A stretch of DNA of 64,000 nucleotides. Source: Pedobacter mendelii. GTDB taxonomy: Bacteria > Bacteroidota > Bacteroidia > Sphingobacteriales > Sphingobacteriaceae. Positions 18,552 through 26,473 of the stretch are shown here, one piece after another (the first letter of the stretch is position 1; each line of letters starts with the position of its first letter). The notes under the pieces are model-generated. The model searched no databases and was not told the DNA's origin. It saw only the letters and a program-made list of their open reading frames with translations. A program made the translations under genes and the position numbers. Location: positions 496,001-560,000 of the forward strand of contig NZ_BMDJ01000002.1 in NCBI RefSeq assembly GCF_014635725.1. The letters run 5' to 3'.

Positions 18552-19082
18552 CTATTTTGTAGCCATCGTTTTAGTTGGATACTGGGCTAAAATTTCTTTT
18601 ACTCCAGTATTTAAACGCTCTTCTCTTTTGTTAAAGCTATCTAAATTAAATCCAGAACCTTGACCATGCCAGAACAATTTTTTTTTTGCAGGATCTAAGA
18701 AATCGATAATAATTGTTCCTTCAATGTATTGATTAGCGAAGTTAGAGCCGCCCCAGCCACCCCAACCCCAGCCACCGTAATAGCCAGGACCGTAAAAATC
18801 TGTTCTTTCACGGGCAACAACTACTAAATTAACAAGTAAATCCGGACTGGTAGATTTGGTGAAACCTTTGGCATTCATTTGAGATTCTACTGCTGCCATT
18901 AACCTTCTTTTATCAAGATTATTCAGCTTAACCTTTGCTATCCCCTTATCATAAAAATTATAAGTTTTATAGCTGCTTAAATCAACATCCTTATCAAAAT
19001 CGGATGCGGTGCGGAGTGATGAACACCCTGCTAATGCAATTACTACTGTAAATAGCATCAATAGTTTTTGGAATGTTTTCAT
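18552..19082 (-). CDS. DUF4136 lipoprotein
   Basis: 176 residues. The signal peptide ends in lipobox ALAGC, giving a lipoprotein. The mature part matches DUF4136: DLSSYKTYNFYDKG, ESQMNAKGFTKSTSPDLLVNLVV, a Gly/Trp/Tyr-rich loop (GPGYYGGWGWGGWGG), then EGTIIIDFLDPAKKKLFWHGQG and KEILAQYP. The family is envelope-located and of unknown function. It is convergent with the glycosyltransferase, with two bases between the stop codons and no terminator hairpin visible between them. Confidence 0.9.
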   Translation of the reverse strand: MKTFQKLLMLFTVVIALAGCSSLRTASDFDKDVDLSSYKTYNFYDKGIAKVKLNNLDKRRLMAAVESQMNAKGFTKSTSPDLLVNLVVVARERTDFYGPGYYGGWGWGGWGGSNFANQYIEGTIIIDFLDPAKKKLFWHGQGSGFNLDSFNKREERLNTGVKEILAQYPTKTMATK

Positions 19083-19263
19083 TTACAATGTGTTTTGTGT
19101 TTAATAACCTATATAAAAATACCAATTTTTAATTTGAAAGTGAAATAAAGTATTCATTTTTACACTAAGATAGTTAATCTTAAACGCTTGGAAAAAGCCT
19201 TTGTTTTATGTCAAATGTTAAATATTAGAGCCATTAAGAGATTTAACATATAATTTTAAAAAC

Positions 19264-19271
19264 TACCTTTG
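19264..19271 (+). promoter_or_regulatory. Perfect -7 element immediately before tsaC
   Basis: TACCTTTG ends five bases before the ATG at 19276. If used, transcription would begin at or next to the start codon, giving a leaderless mRNA. No TTG is seen at the usual upstream distance. Confidence 0.4.
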
Positions 19272-19275
19272 TGCT

Positions 19276-19842
19276 ATGCTTAAAGATGAAATTAATAAAG
19301 CTTTAGAAATGCTTAAATCTGGTGGTGTAATCTTATATCCTACCGACACCATTTGGGGCTTAGGATGTGATGCAACTAACCCAGATGCGGTAGATAAATT
19401 ATTGGAAATTAAAAATCGGCCAAGGGAGAAAAGTTTAATAATTCTTCTAGATAATGATAACAAGATTCAAAGCTACATTGACGAGGTTCCGGAAGTGGCT
19501 TATGATTTAATTGAATATGCAGAAAACCCGCTTACTGTAATATTTTCAGGTGCCAAAAACTTAGCTGCCAATGTAATAAACGAAGATGGAAGCGTTGGGA
19601 TTAGGGTTGTGAAACATGATTTCTGTACAGCGCTTATCCAACGATTTCGTAAGCCAATTGTATCTACATCGGCAAATATAAGTGGTGAACCATCACCTAA
19701 AAACTTTGATGATATAAGTACTCAAATCACCGAAGCTGTTGATTACATTGTAGATTTTGAACAGGAAGACCGTACCATAAGAAAACCATCAACAATTATG
19801 AAACTCTCACCTGGTGGCCAATTTGAATTTATTCGTAAGTAA
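19276..19842 (+). CDS. tsaC: L-threonylcarbamoyladenylate synthase (Sua5/YrdC family)
   Basis: 188 residues, a single YrdC/TsaC domain without the extra Sua5 C-terminal domain. Conserved parts are GGVILYPTDTIWGLGCDATN, EIKNRPREKSLIIL (KNRP-x-K substrate loop), PLTVIFSG, SVGIRVVKHDF and PIVSTSANISGEPSP. It makes threonylcarbamoyl-AMP from threonine, bicarbonate and ATP, the first step to t6A37 in ANN-decoding tRNAs. It is followed by another tRNA enzyme, cca, 103 bp downstream with its own putative promoter. Confidence 0.93.
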   Translation: MLKDEINKALEMLKSGGVILYPTDTIWGLGCDATNPDAVDKLLEIKNRPREKSLIILLDNDNKIQSYIDEVPEVAYDLIEYAENPLTVIFSGAKNLAANVINEDGSVGIRVVKHDFCTALIQRFRKPIVSTSANISGEPSPKNFDDISTQITEAVDYIVDFEQEDRTIRKPSTIMKLSPGGQFEFIRK

Positions 19843-19856
19843 TTTTGCTATTTTTG
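19823..19856 (+). promoter_or_regulatory. Putative promoter of cca
   Basis: TTG (19823-19825) and TATTTTTG (19849-19856) fit the Bacteroidota consensus, with 23 bp between them, slightly long. The TTG lies inside the end of tsaC. The leader to the ATG at 19946 would be about 80-85 bases. Confidence 0.45.
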
Positions 19857-19945
19857 CATTTCAGTTTGGTAGAAGATTTTCATTGATCTGCAGTTTTATA
19901 AAACAAAAACACTACCAATTTGAGTAAATAGCCTCAATAAAATTA

Positions 19946-21352
19946 ATGCAACAACATTTACAAAACCCAATTTTTAAAACTTTATCTGCTATTGCCGATA
20001 AAAACCAAACTGAAGCTTACGTTATCGGAGGATTTGTTCGCGATCTATTTCTTAATCGATCATCAAAGGATATTGATGTTGTGGTTGTTGGTAGTGGGAT
20101 AGATTATGCAGAAGCTGTCGGAAAGAAACTAAATACAAAAGTTGCTGTATTTAAAAATTTCGGTACTGCTAACATTAAATTTCAAGATTTAGAGATTGAA
20201 TTTGTTGGTGCGAGAAAAGAATCCTATCGCTTAGAATCAAGAAAACCAATTGTTGAAGATGGAACCCTAGAAGATGACCAACTTCGCAGAGATTTTACCA
20301 TAAATGCACTTGCCATTAATTTAAACGCGAACAATTTTGGTCAACTTTTAGATCCCTTCGATGGCATTCAAGATTTAGAAAAGAAAATAATTCGAACGCC
20401 GCTTAATCCTGAAGTAACCTTTTCGGATGATCCGCTTCGAATGATGCGGGCAATTAGATTTGCATCGCAATTAAATTTTACAATTGATGAGGCGGCAATA
20501 AATGCAATTAAAACCCAAAAAGAGCGCATTAATATTGTATCAAAAGAGCGAATCACTGATGAATTAAACAAAATCATATTATCGCAAAAACCTTCAATTG
20601 GCTTTAAACTGCTTTTCGATACCGGCTTACTACACATAATTTTTCCTCAAATGGCACAACTTTATGGTGTCGATGTGATTAAAGGTAAAGGCCATAAAGA
20701 TAATTTTTACCACACACTTGAAGTTTTAGATAACATTTGTGCGGTTACTGATGATTTATGGTTACGTTGGGCTGCAATTTTACACGACATTGCCAAACCT
20801 GCTACAAAACGTTTCGAAGAGGGACACGGCTGGACATTTCATGGCCATGAAGATAAAGGTGCCAGAATGGTGCCTAAAATTTTTACACAATTGAAGTTGC
20901 CACTGAATGAGAAGATGAAATTTGTGCAAAAGCTGGTACAACTACATTTAAGACCTATAGTTTTAGCTCAGGACATCGTAACAGATTCAGCCGTTCGTCG
21001 CTTACTCTTTGATGCAGGCGAAGAAATTGAAAGCTTAATGTTGCTTTGCAATGCCGATATTACCACCAAAAATGAATATAAGAAAACAAAATACCGCAGT
21101 AATTTTGAACTGGTTAAACAAAAACTAAAGGATGTGGAAGAACGAGATAAAATTAGAAATTGGCAACCACCCATTTCTGGCATTGATATTATGAATACCT
21201 TTGCAATTGATGCGGGAAAAGAAGTTGGTATCATAAAAAGTGCAATCCGTGAGGCAATTTTGGATGGTGAAATAACAAATGACTACACCGAAGCGTTTAT
21301 TTTTATGCTGAATATGGCAAAACAAATGGGATTAAATCCTGTTAATAAATAA
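19946..21352 (+). CDS. cca: CCA tRNA nucleotidyltransferase with HD domain
   Basis: 468 residues. The polymerase beta-type nucleotidyltransferase head has YVIGGFVRDLFL (GG at 28-29) and the metal-binding DIDVVV (D42 and D44). The RNA-binding segments are RRDFTINALAINL and DPLRMMRAIRFASQL. A C-terminal HD phosphohydrolase domain has ILHDIAKPATK and HGHEDKGA. It adds or repairs the 3' CCA of tRNAs, consistent with the absence of encoded CCA in the tRNA genes of this window. The HD domain may remove cyclic phosphates, as in E. coli Cca. Confidence 0.94.
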   Translation: MQQHLQNPIFKTLSAIADKNQTEAYVIGGFVRDLFLNRSSKDIDVVVVGSGIDYAEAVGKKLNTKVAVFKNFGTANIKFQDLEIEFVGARKESYRLESRKPIVEDGTLEDDQLRRDFTINALAINLNANNFGQLLDPFDGIQDLEKKIIRTPLNPEVTFSDDPLRMMRAIRFASQLNFTIDEAAINAIKTQKERINIVSKERITDELNKIILSQKPSIGFKLLFDTGLLHIIFPQMAQLYGVDVIKGKGHKDNFYHTLEVLDNICAVTDDLWLRWAAILHDIAKPATKRFEEGHGWTFHGHEDKGARMVPKIFTQLKLPLNEKMKFVQKLVQLHLRPIVLAQDIVTDSAVRRLLFDAGEEIESLMLLCNADITTKNEYKKTKYRSNFELVKQKLKDVEERDKIRNWQPPISGIDIMNTFAIDAGKEVGIIKSAIREAILDGEITNDYTEAFIFMLNMAKQMGLNPVNK

Positions 21353-21438
21353 TTTGTAATCAAAAAACAACTTTTTGTATCATTTGATGTTCTGCGATAA
21401 ACAAATTAACTTTATTTTTACAGCACCAATTAACTATA

Positions 21439-22083
21439 ATGGCAATTTATAAATTTAAAATTACTTTCGAAGATTTTGACGATGTAGTGAGAGAGATCGA
21501 CATTAAATCCAACCAAACATTTGAAGACCTACATAAAGCGATTCATAAGTCTACAGGATACAATGCAGAAAAATCTTCATCGTTTTATGTAAGTACAGAT
21601 AACTGGTTAAAAGGGGATGAAATTGCTTATTTACCAAGTGAGCGTAAAAAAGACCGTGTGGTTTTAATGGAAAACTCTAAGCTCAGTGGTTTTATAGAAG
21701 ACCCTCATCAAAAATTTTATTACACTTATAATTTTGACCGCCCTTTTGATTTCCATGTCGAGCTTATCAAAATTATTTTAGATGCTGATCCTCATATTGA
21801 GTACCCTTTTTTAGCAAGAAGTTCAGGTGAGGCTCCAAAAATTATTCTTCAAAATAGTCCTCAAGCAGTTGATCCAGGAGTTGTAGTACCAGGTGAATTT
21901 GATTTTCTTAATGAATTAAATTTTGTTCCTGAAGATACTGATGAGTTAGAGGCAATGGGAGAAATGGGTATTAATGAAGAAGAGCGGGAAGAGGATGACG
22001 AAACTGAATCAGCAGATGAATTTGGAGATGAATTTTCAGATACTGAAGGTTTCGAAGAAGACACCCATAAAGACGATTACTAA
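21439..22083 (+). CDS. Plasmid pRiA4b ORF-3-like domain protein
   Basis: 214 residues. The N-terminal half (YKFKITFEDFDDVVREIDI, TFEDLHKAIHKSTGY, then YNFDRPFDFHVELIKI) matches the pRiA4b ORF-3-like family, small beta-rich proteins of unknown function common in Bacteroidota chromosomes. From about residue 155 it is extremely acidic (EEREEDDETESADEFGDEF), probably disordered. It is cytosolic, with no membrane segment. A terminator hairpin follows at 22108-22139, before miaA. Confidence 0.78.
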   Translation: MAIYKFKITFEDFDDVVREIDIKSNQTFEDLHKAIHKSTGYNAEKSSSFYVSTDNWLKGDEIAYLPSERKKDRVVLMENSKLSGFIEDPHQKFYYTYNFDRPFDFHVELIKIILDADPHIEYPFLARSSGEAPKIILQNSPQAVDPGVVVPGEFDFLNELNFVPEDTDELEAMGEMGINEEEREEDDETESADEFGDEFSDTEGFEEDTHKDDY

Positions 22084-22107
22084 AATTTATTTTTAGCTTA
22101 AAACAGG

Positions 22108-22139
22108 AACTGTCGGATTTAACATTCGACAGTTTTTTT
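22108..22139 (+). terminator. Rho-independent terminator
   Basis: AACTGTCG and CGACAGTT form an 8-bp stem with an 11-base loop, followed by a T tract. Confidence 0.82.
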
Positions 22140-22152
22140 ATACCTTAACCTT

Positions 22153-23067
22153 ATGCCAGAAAGCCAAAAATCCAAAACTCTAATTATTATCGTTGGTCCA
22201 ACAGCAATAGGCAAAACTGTTTTGGCGATTGAGGTGGCTAGGCATTTCAACACAGAAATTATTTCTGCAGATTCTCGTCAGTTTTTTAAGGAAATGGAAA
22301 TCGGAACTGCCAAACCTAATACAAACGAATTAGCAGCTGTAAAACATCATTTTATTAATTCTCACAGCGTAGAAGAACTTTTTAGCACAGGTGATTTTGA
22401 AATAGAAGCATTAAAAATTATCGGTCAAATCTTCGTTAATCATGATGTTGCAATAATGGTTGGTGGCTCAGGCCTTTACATTAATGCAGTAATTAATGGT
22501 TTAGATGAAATGCCAGAAATTGACCTTGAAATCAGAGCAAAACTAAATAAGCAATTTGAAGAAGAAGGTTTAGATGCAATTCAAACTCAGCTAAAAAGTT
22601 ATGACCCAGAGTATTTTGATAAAGTAGATCAGAACAATCCGCAGCGTATGATTAGAGGATTGGAAGTATTTCTTTCTACAGGGAAAAAACTATCATCTAT
22701 GCTTTCTGCAACGAAAAAAGAAAGACCGTTCCAAATCATAAAAATTGGTCTTAACACAGATAGAGCAAAGCTTTATGATAGAATTAATCAACGGGTTGAT
22801 GATATGGTAAACCAAGGATTGCTGGAGGAGGTAAAATCATTAGTGCAATATCGAAAATACAATGCCCTAAATACTGTTGGCTACAGTGAATTATTTGATT
22901 ATTTAGATGAAAAAGCTTCCTTTGCTGATGCCGTTTCATCCATTAAACAGAATACAAGAAGATTTGCAAAACGGCAATTAACCTGGTTTAGGCGAGATGA
23001 AGAAATTACCTGGTTTGAACCTGATGAAGTTGAGAAGGTTATTGAATTAATTGATAAAAATATTTAA
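22153..23067 (+). CDS. miaA: tRNA dimethylallyltransferase
   Basis: 304 residues. The P-loop is VGPTAIGKT (residues 14-22). SADSRQFFKEMEIGTAKP is the DSRQ tRNA- and substrate-binding motif, with the SVEEL-S-GDFE loop, VGGSGLYINAVINGLD and RMIRGLEV following, then NTVGYSELFDYL and NTRRFAKRQLTWFRRD. It adds dimethylallyl to A37 of tRNAs reading UNN codons. Length and motif order are standard. A terminator follows directly. Confidence 0.97.
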   Translation: MPESQKSKTLIIIVGPTAIGKTVLAIEVARHFNTEIISADSRQFFKEMEIGTAKPNTNELAAVKHHFINSHSVEELFSTGDFEIEALKIIGQIFVNHDVAIMVGGSGLYINAVINGLDEMPEIDLEIRAKLNKQFEEEGLDAIQTQLKSYDPEYFDKVDQNNPQRMIRGLEVFLSTGKKLSSMLSATKKERPFQIIKIGLNTDRAKLYDRINQRVDDMVNQGLLEEVKSLVQYRKYNALNTVGYSELFDYLDEKASFADAVSSIKQNTRRFAKRQLTWFRRDEEITWFEPDEVEKVIELIDKNI

Positions 23068-23070
23068 ATG

Positions 23071-23101
23071 AAAAAGGCCCTGAAATAATCAAGGCCTTTT
23101 C
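23071..23101. terminator. Terminator between miaA and the convergent lipase gene
   Basis: AAAAGGCC and GGCCTTTT form a perfect 8-bp stem with a 13-base loop. The flanking A and T tracts allow function in both directions. Confidence 0.8.
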
Positions 23102-23118
23102 AATTTTGAAAATAATTT

Positions 23119-24405
23119 TTAGTTAGGAAATTTAACTCCTCTGTACTGCGTAATATCAACCGTAGGAATGTTCGAACCGTACTTTCCATTAATGGCATCA
23201 ATAAATACATTAGCAATAACTGCGTTTCCACGTGGCGTTAAATGAACACCATCTAAAGAGAAAGCACCACCAGTTATAAATGCTGAATTAATTCCAACAC
23301 CTTGAATAACAAGACCTGTTTTAACTTGATTTAAGTAGGAATAAGTGTCTGCAATAGCTAATCCTTTACTATCTGCTAAAGACTTAATAGTACTGTTATA
23401 ACTTATAACGTAATCTTTCACCTTAATAATTTCGTCTTTATCTAAAACCCAATTGTTTGCTATCGGATTTAAAGGGTGTAAACCATAAGGCAAACCTGAA
23501 GCATTTGGAACACCAAATAAACCTGCAGATTGAAATGGCAATCGAATTAAATCTTCCGCAGTTGCAGTCCTTACCGCTCCTGCTCCTGTTTGGATATAAA
23601 TTGCAGCAGCAGCAGGGTTAATTGCTTTAGCTGCATTTAGTAAAGCTGCAACCGTAACCGTATTAAAATAAGGAATTGAGGTTACATCGGGAATGGTTGC
23701 TACAACACCTTTTTGTCCGCCTGCGGTTAACGCATTAACCAAGTTTGAATACAATAATGCAAAAGTAGATTTGTCAGTTAAAACATTTGTTGCATCTGTT
23801 GTCACACCACCATTTGTTGCATAACCTAAAGCATCGTTATTACCCAACCACAATGAAAAGAAAGTATGGCTTCTACCTTGAATAAACTGGAAGTAACTTA
23901 CCGTTCCAACCTGTGTATCTGTTAATAAACGCTCTAGGTAAGGGTTTGCAGCACCAAATGGAGCAGCAAATGCCAAATCAACACGCATACCAGGTATACC
24001 TAAGTTTTGAACCTCTCCGGTGTATTTTGTTAACCTTCCTGATGCATCTCTAACTGCAAGATTATTGGTTACAGGTATTAAAGTTGGACTTCCATTTACA
24101 AGCGCTGATAATGTTAAATACCCAGAACCATTTGCTTGAGCATCTGTAAAAAATGGAGAAGTAAAACTTCCACCTCCAACAGTAGTCATCTGTGCCGCAA
24201 TAAGGTTTGGATAAGCAACTTTTTGTCCTTCAAGGTATAAACCACCATCAGCAAAACCCGATGTTAATGAATTACCAACTGCGATGTATTTGCTAAAATT
24301 TGCTTGTCCTGCTGAATTACCTACAACTGTGTCAATTTCAGGTTTACAAGATGCTGCAAAAAGTACAACAGCGGCTAAAAAACTATTTAATATATATTTT
24401 TTCAT
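23119..24405 (-). CDS. Outer-membrane-associated SGNH/GDSL-type lipase or esterase (lipoprotein)
   Basis: 428 residues from the ATG at 24405. That start has an AGGAGAA sequence 7-8 bases upstream, unusual in this window, and gives a clean signal peptide with lipobox FAASC (Cys20). An ATG 18 bp upstream would destroy this. SGNH blocks: GNSLTSGF (nucleophile S46), a middle block with WLGNNDALGY, and DGVHLTPRGN holding the catalytic Asp and His. It probably hydrolyses lipid or ester substrates at the cell surface or periplasm. The start lies 12 bp after the FadL-like gene, so the two are one transcript for hydrolysis and uptake of fatty acids (inference). Confidence 0.88.
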   Translation of the reverse strand: MKKYILNSFLAAVVLFAASCKPEIDTVVGNSAGQANFSKYIAVGNSLTSGFADGGLYLEGQKVAYPNLIAAQMTTVGGGSFTSPFFTDAQANGSGYLTLSALVNGSPTLIPVTNNLAVRDASGRLTKYTGEVQNLGIPGMRVDLAFAAPFGAANPYLERLLTDTQVGTVSYFQFIQGRSHTFFSLWLGNNDALGYATNGGVTTDATNVLTDKSTFALLYSNLVNALTAGGQKGVVATIPDVTSIPYFNTVTVAALLNAAKAINPAAAAIYIQTGAGAVRTATAEDLIRLPFQSAGLFGVPNASGLPYGLHPLNPIANNWVLDKDEIIKVKDYVISYNSTIKSLADSKGLAIADTYSYLNQVKTGLVIQGVGINSAFITGGAFSLDGVHLTPRGNAVIANVFIDAINGKYGSNIPTVDITQYRGVKFPN

Positions 24406-24416
24406 GTGTGATTCTC

Positions 24417-25640
24417 CTACCATTTATAAGTTAATGAAATACCCGGTGCATAAACCAAAGTTTTGAAAGTACCATCTAAGCCCGTTTCAATATTTTTTTG
24501 TTTACGCGATTTAACATCTTCAAAAAAGAACGATGCATTAACTTCAAATTTAGAAGTAAAAGAATAACCTGCGCCAGCACTTAAAATATAACGATCTGCA
24601 TCGGGTGCCTCAGGCGTTACATAACCATTCTGAACAGGAGTAAATGCATAACCAACACCGGCTCTTAAAGCGAACTTATCTGATGCCTGATGATTAATAC
24701 CTAATTTAAATGAAGAACCATCACGATAATTACGAGCAGATTTTGTATCAGCTAACGCGGATGTATTTATTGCATAATCAAATGCAAGTTCTTTATAAAC
24801 TCTCCATTGCACCCAACTTGCATCAAAAGCTAATGTTGTACTTTGAGAAAGTGGAACGCCTATACCCAAAGTTGTAGTAGATGGCAATGGTAGTTCTGCA
24901 TTAAATGTATTTCCGTCAGGAAAAGAAGTTTTTAACGATTGAGGAACATCAAAAGTTGCAGTTCCATCATTAAGTTTAGTATTTACTTTTGATTTATGAA
25001 CTACAGCAAAAGTGATATTGCTTAAGGTGTTAATGTAAATACCGGCATTCCATCCGTAACCACTTCCGGTACCTTCTAAAGTTACATGACCAGAATGACC
25101 ATCAGGGAAGTTTACGGGTAAAGCCCGTTGAAGATTAACATCTCCGTGATTGTAAACAAAACCAGCTCCAATACCAATTCTATCTGTAATTTTTACACTT
25201 AATGTTGGCTGGAAATATATAGCCTTTAAATTTAAAGAAGTTAAAGCATATTTTCCTGACCAATTATCCCCCCAATCTACCAATCCTCCGAAGGGCGTAT
25301 AAACACCTAAGCCTAATTTCCATTTGTTAGATTTTGGACCCCATACGGCATAAAACTCAAATGGAGGAGCAATTTTGTTTTTTACCTCTTCTGTTACATT
25401 TGAACCTGTACGCTGAAAAGCTGATTTGAATAATAATGGATTAACGCCTGCGGAAATAGAGTTTTTCTCTAAGAAACTAACTGCACCAGGATTAAAAAAC
25501 ACAGAAGCCTCATCTAAAGCAAGTGCAGAACCTGCTCCAGCCATACCAATCTGTTTCTGTCCTTGTAAGTTAACCTGGAAACCCTGCCCTAAAACCCATA
25601 ATGGGGCGGATAGTAATACGCTTAATAAAATTTTTTTCAT
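24417..25640 (-). CDS. OmpP1/FadL/TodX family outer-membrane transporter
   Basis: 407 residues with a cleavable signal peptide ending in VLGQG. The mature N-terminus (FQVNLQGQKQIGMAGAGSA, ALDEASVFFNPGAVSFL) is the FadL signature, equivalent to the hatch with the NPA motif, written here as NPG. The rest is a predicted beta-barrel ending in the aromatic GISLTYKW. FadL proteins carry long-chain fatty acids or other hydrophobic compounds across the outer membrane. The lipase gene follows after 11 bp. A consensus promoter lies at 25658-25688. Confidence 0.93.
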   Translation of the reverse strand: MKKILLSVLLSAPLWVLGQGFQVNLQGQKQIGMAGAGSALALDEASVFFNPGAVSFLEKNSISAGVNPLLFKSAFQRTGSNVTEEVKNKIAPPFEFYAVWGPKSNKWKLGLGVYTPFGGLVDWGDNWSGKYALTSLNLKAIYFQPTLSVKITDRIGIGAGFVYNHGDVNLQRALPVNFPDGHSGHVTLEGTGSGYGWNAGIYINTLSNITFAVVHKSKVNTKLNDGTATFDVPQSLKTSFPDGNTFNAELPLPSTTTLGIGVPLSQSTTLAFDASWVQWRVYKELAFDYAINTSALADTKSARNYRDGSSFKLGINHQASDKFALRAGVGYAFTPVQNGYVTPEAPDADRYILSAGAGYSFTSKFEVNASFFFEDVKSRKQKNIETGLDGTFKTLVYAPGISLTYKW

Positions 25641-25657
25641 TATATATGGTTATCGTA

Positions 25658-25688
25658 CAAATATATATTATGCTTACATAGCAATCAA
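25658..25688 (-). promoter_or_regulatory. Promoter of the FadL-lipase operon
   Basis: On the minus strand, TTG (25686-25688) and TATATTTG (25658-25665) are spaced by 20 bp, a full match to the TTG/TAnnTTTG consensus. The FadL ATG follows 17 bp downstream. Confidence 0.7.
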
Positions 25689-25715
25689 ATATTTGTTTGT
25701 TTTGTTGCAAGAAAA

Positions 25716-26027
25716 TTATGCCTGTGCAGTTGGCCCGCCAAAACCCATAGGAAAAGGTGGCTCATCATTTGTTTTTATACGCCCATTAACAGCTTCGAAT
25801 TTTAGAATATTATCTTCTAAAGCAGTTAACAAACGCTTGGCGTGTTCAGGTGTTAAAATAATTCTTGATTTTACTTTAGCTTTTGGTAAACCCGGCATTA
25901 CGCGTATAAAATCTAAAACGAATTCGGTGTTTGAATGCGTAATAATTGCAAGGTTTGAGAAAATTCCTTCAGCAATTTCTTCTGATAGCTCGATATTTAA
26001 TTGATTTTCGTTTTGTTGTTCTTCCAT
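25716..26027 (-). CDS. DUF3467 family protein
   Basis: 103 residues. The body (IELSEEIAEGIFSNLAIITH, NTEFVLDFIRVMPGLPKAKV, SRIILTPEHAKRLLTALEDN) matches DUF3467, small conserved cytosolic proteins of unknown function; the C-terminus is Gly/Pro-rich. A perfect -7 element, TATTTTTG, lies only 8-15 bases before the ATG. It is probably the gene's own promoter and overlaps the T-tract of the preceding terminator. In other Bacteroidota this gene is often found near rpoBC, as here. Confidence 0.85.
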   Translation of the reverse strand: MEEQQNENQLNIELSEEIAEGIFSNLAIITHSNTEFVLDFIRVMPGLPKAKVKSRIILTPEHAKRLLTALEDNILKFEAVNGRIKTNDEPPFPMGFGGPTAQA

Positions 26028-26034
26028 AATGTGT

Positions 26035-26042
26035 CAAAAATA
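26035..26042 (-). promoter_or_regulatory. Perfect -7 element overlapping a terminator tail
   Basis: TATTTTTG on the minus strand lies 7 bases before the DUF3467 ATG and is part of the T-rich tail of the hairpin at 26048-26068. No TTG is seen at the usual distance. The implied leader is only a few bases. Confidence 0.4.
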
Positions 26043-26047
26043 AAAAA

Positions 26048-26068
26048 TTCCGCTATGTATTAGCGGAA
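26048..26068 (-). terminator. Terminator after the small coiled-coil membrane gene
   Basis: TTCCGCTA and TAGCGGAA form a perfect 8-bp stem with a 5-base loop. On the minus strand it is followed by TTTTTTATTTTTG. Confidence 0.8.
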
Positions 26069-26105
26069 GTAAATGTAATCTTCTATAATAAATTGTTTTG
26101 TAGTT

Positions 26106-26423
26106 CTATTTAATCATAAAATTAATAATACCAATTACTGAACCAACTATGGCTAAAAATTGAATAAGACCTACCAAGTAAAATGATTTTGAAAGTTCAG
26201 ATTTTACTTGTAAGATATATTCCTTTATATTAGCAATATCCTCTTTAGTAGCCAAAATCTCTCTTTTGTTATCAAATTCTATTCTAACTTCTTCCTTTAC
26301 AAATGAAACTAACTCTTCAGCATCCCGTTCGCCAGGTTTCAATTTAAGAATTTGAAAAGTTGAATTTCTGTAACGCTCATGCGGTAATATTTTTAATAAA
26401 ATTACAAAATCTATTCCAAACAA
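26106..26423 (-). CDS. Small coiled-coil protein with C-terminal membrane anchor (DUF1640-like)
   Basis: Up to 105 residues, but only TTG starts exist (26423, or a later one giving LKPGERDAEELV). The segment ERDAEELVSFVKEEVRIEF, then NKREILATKEDIANIKEYIL, is a heptad-patterned coiled coil, followed by one transmembrane helix (YLVGLIQFLAIVGSVIGIINF). This resembles the small CCDC90/DUF1640-type proteins common in Bacteroidota. The TTG at 26423 lies inside the terminator tail of rpoC, so the N-terminal 25-35 residues may not be real, or the gene may have lost its start. Function unknown. Confidence 0.55.
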   Translation of the reverse strand: MFGIDFVILLKILPHERYRNSTFQILKLKPGERDAEELVSFVKEEVRIEFDNKREILATKEDIANIKEYILQVKSELSKSFYLVGLIQFLAIVGSVIGIINFMIK

Positions 26424-26451
26424 AAAAGTCCTCCACTTTGGGTGAAGGACT
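26421..26451 (-). terminator. Terminator of the rplK-rpoC operon
   Basis: On the minus strand, AGTCCTTCAC pairs with GTGGAGGACT (one mismatch) around a 5-base loop, followed by TTTTTTG. It lies 23-53 bases after the rpoC stop. Confidence 0.85.
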
Positions 26452-26473
26452 AAATTTTAAATGTATTAAAAAA

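Noticed and set aside
25426..26004. 192-codon open frame on the plus strand across the FadL-like 5' end and the DUF3467 gene
   Set aside because: It is antisense to two well-supported genes, has no family resemblance, and reads like the reverse complement of their coding sequence.
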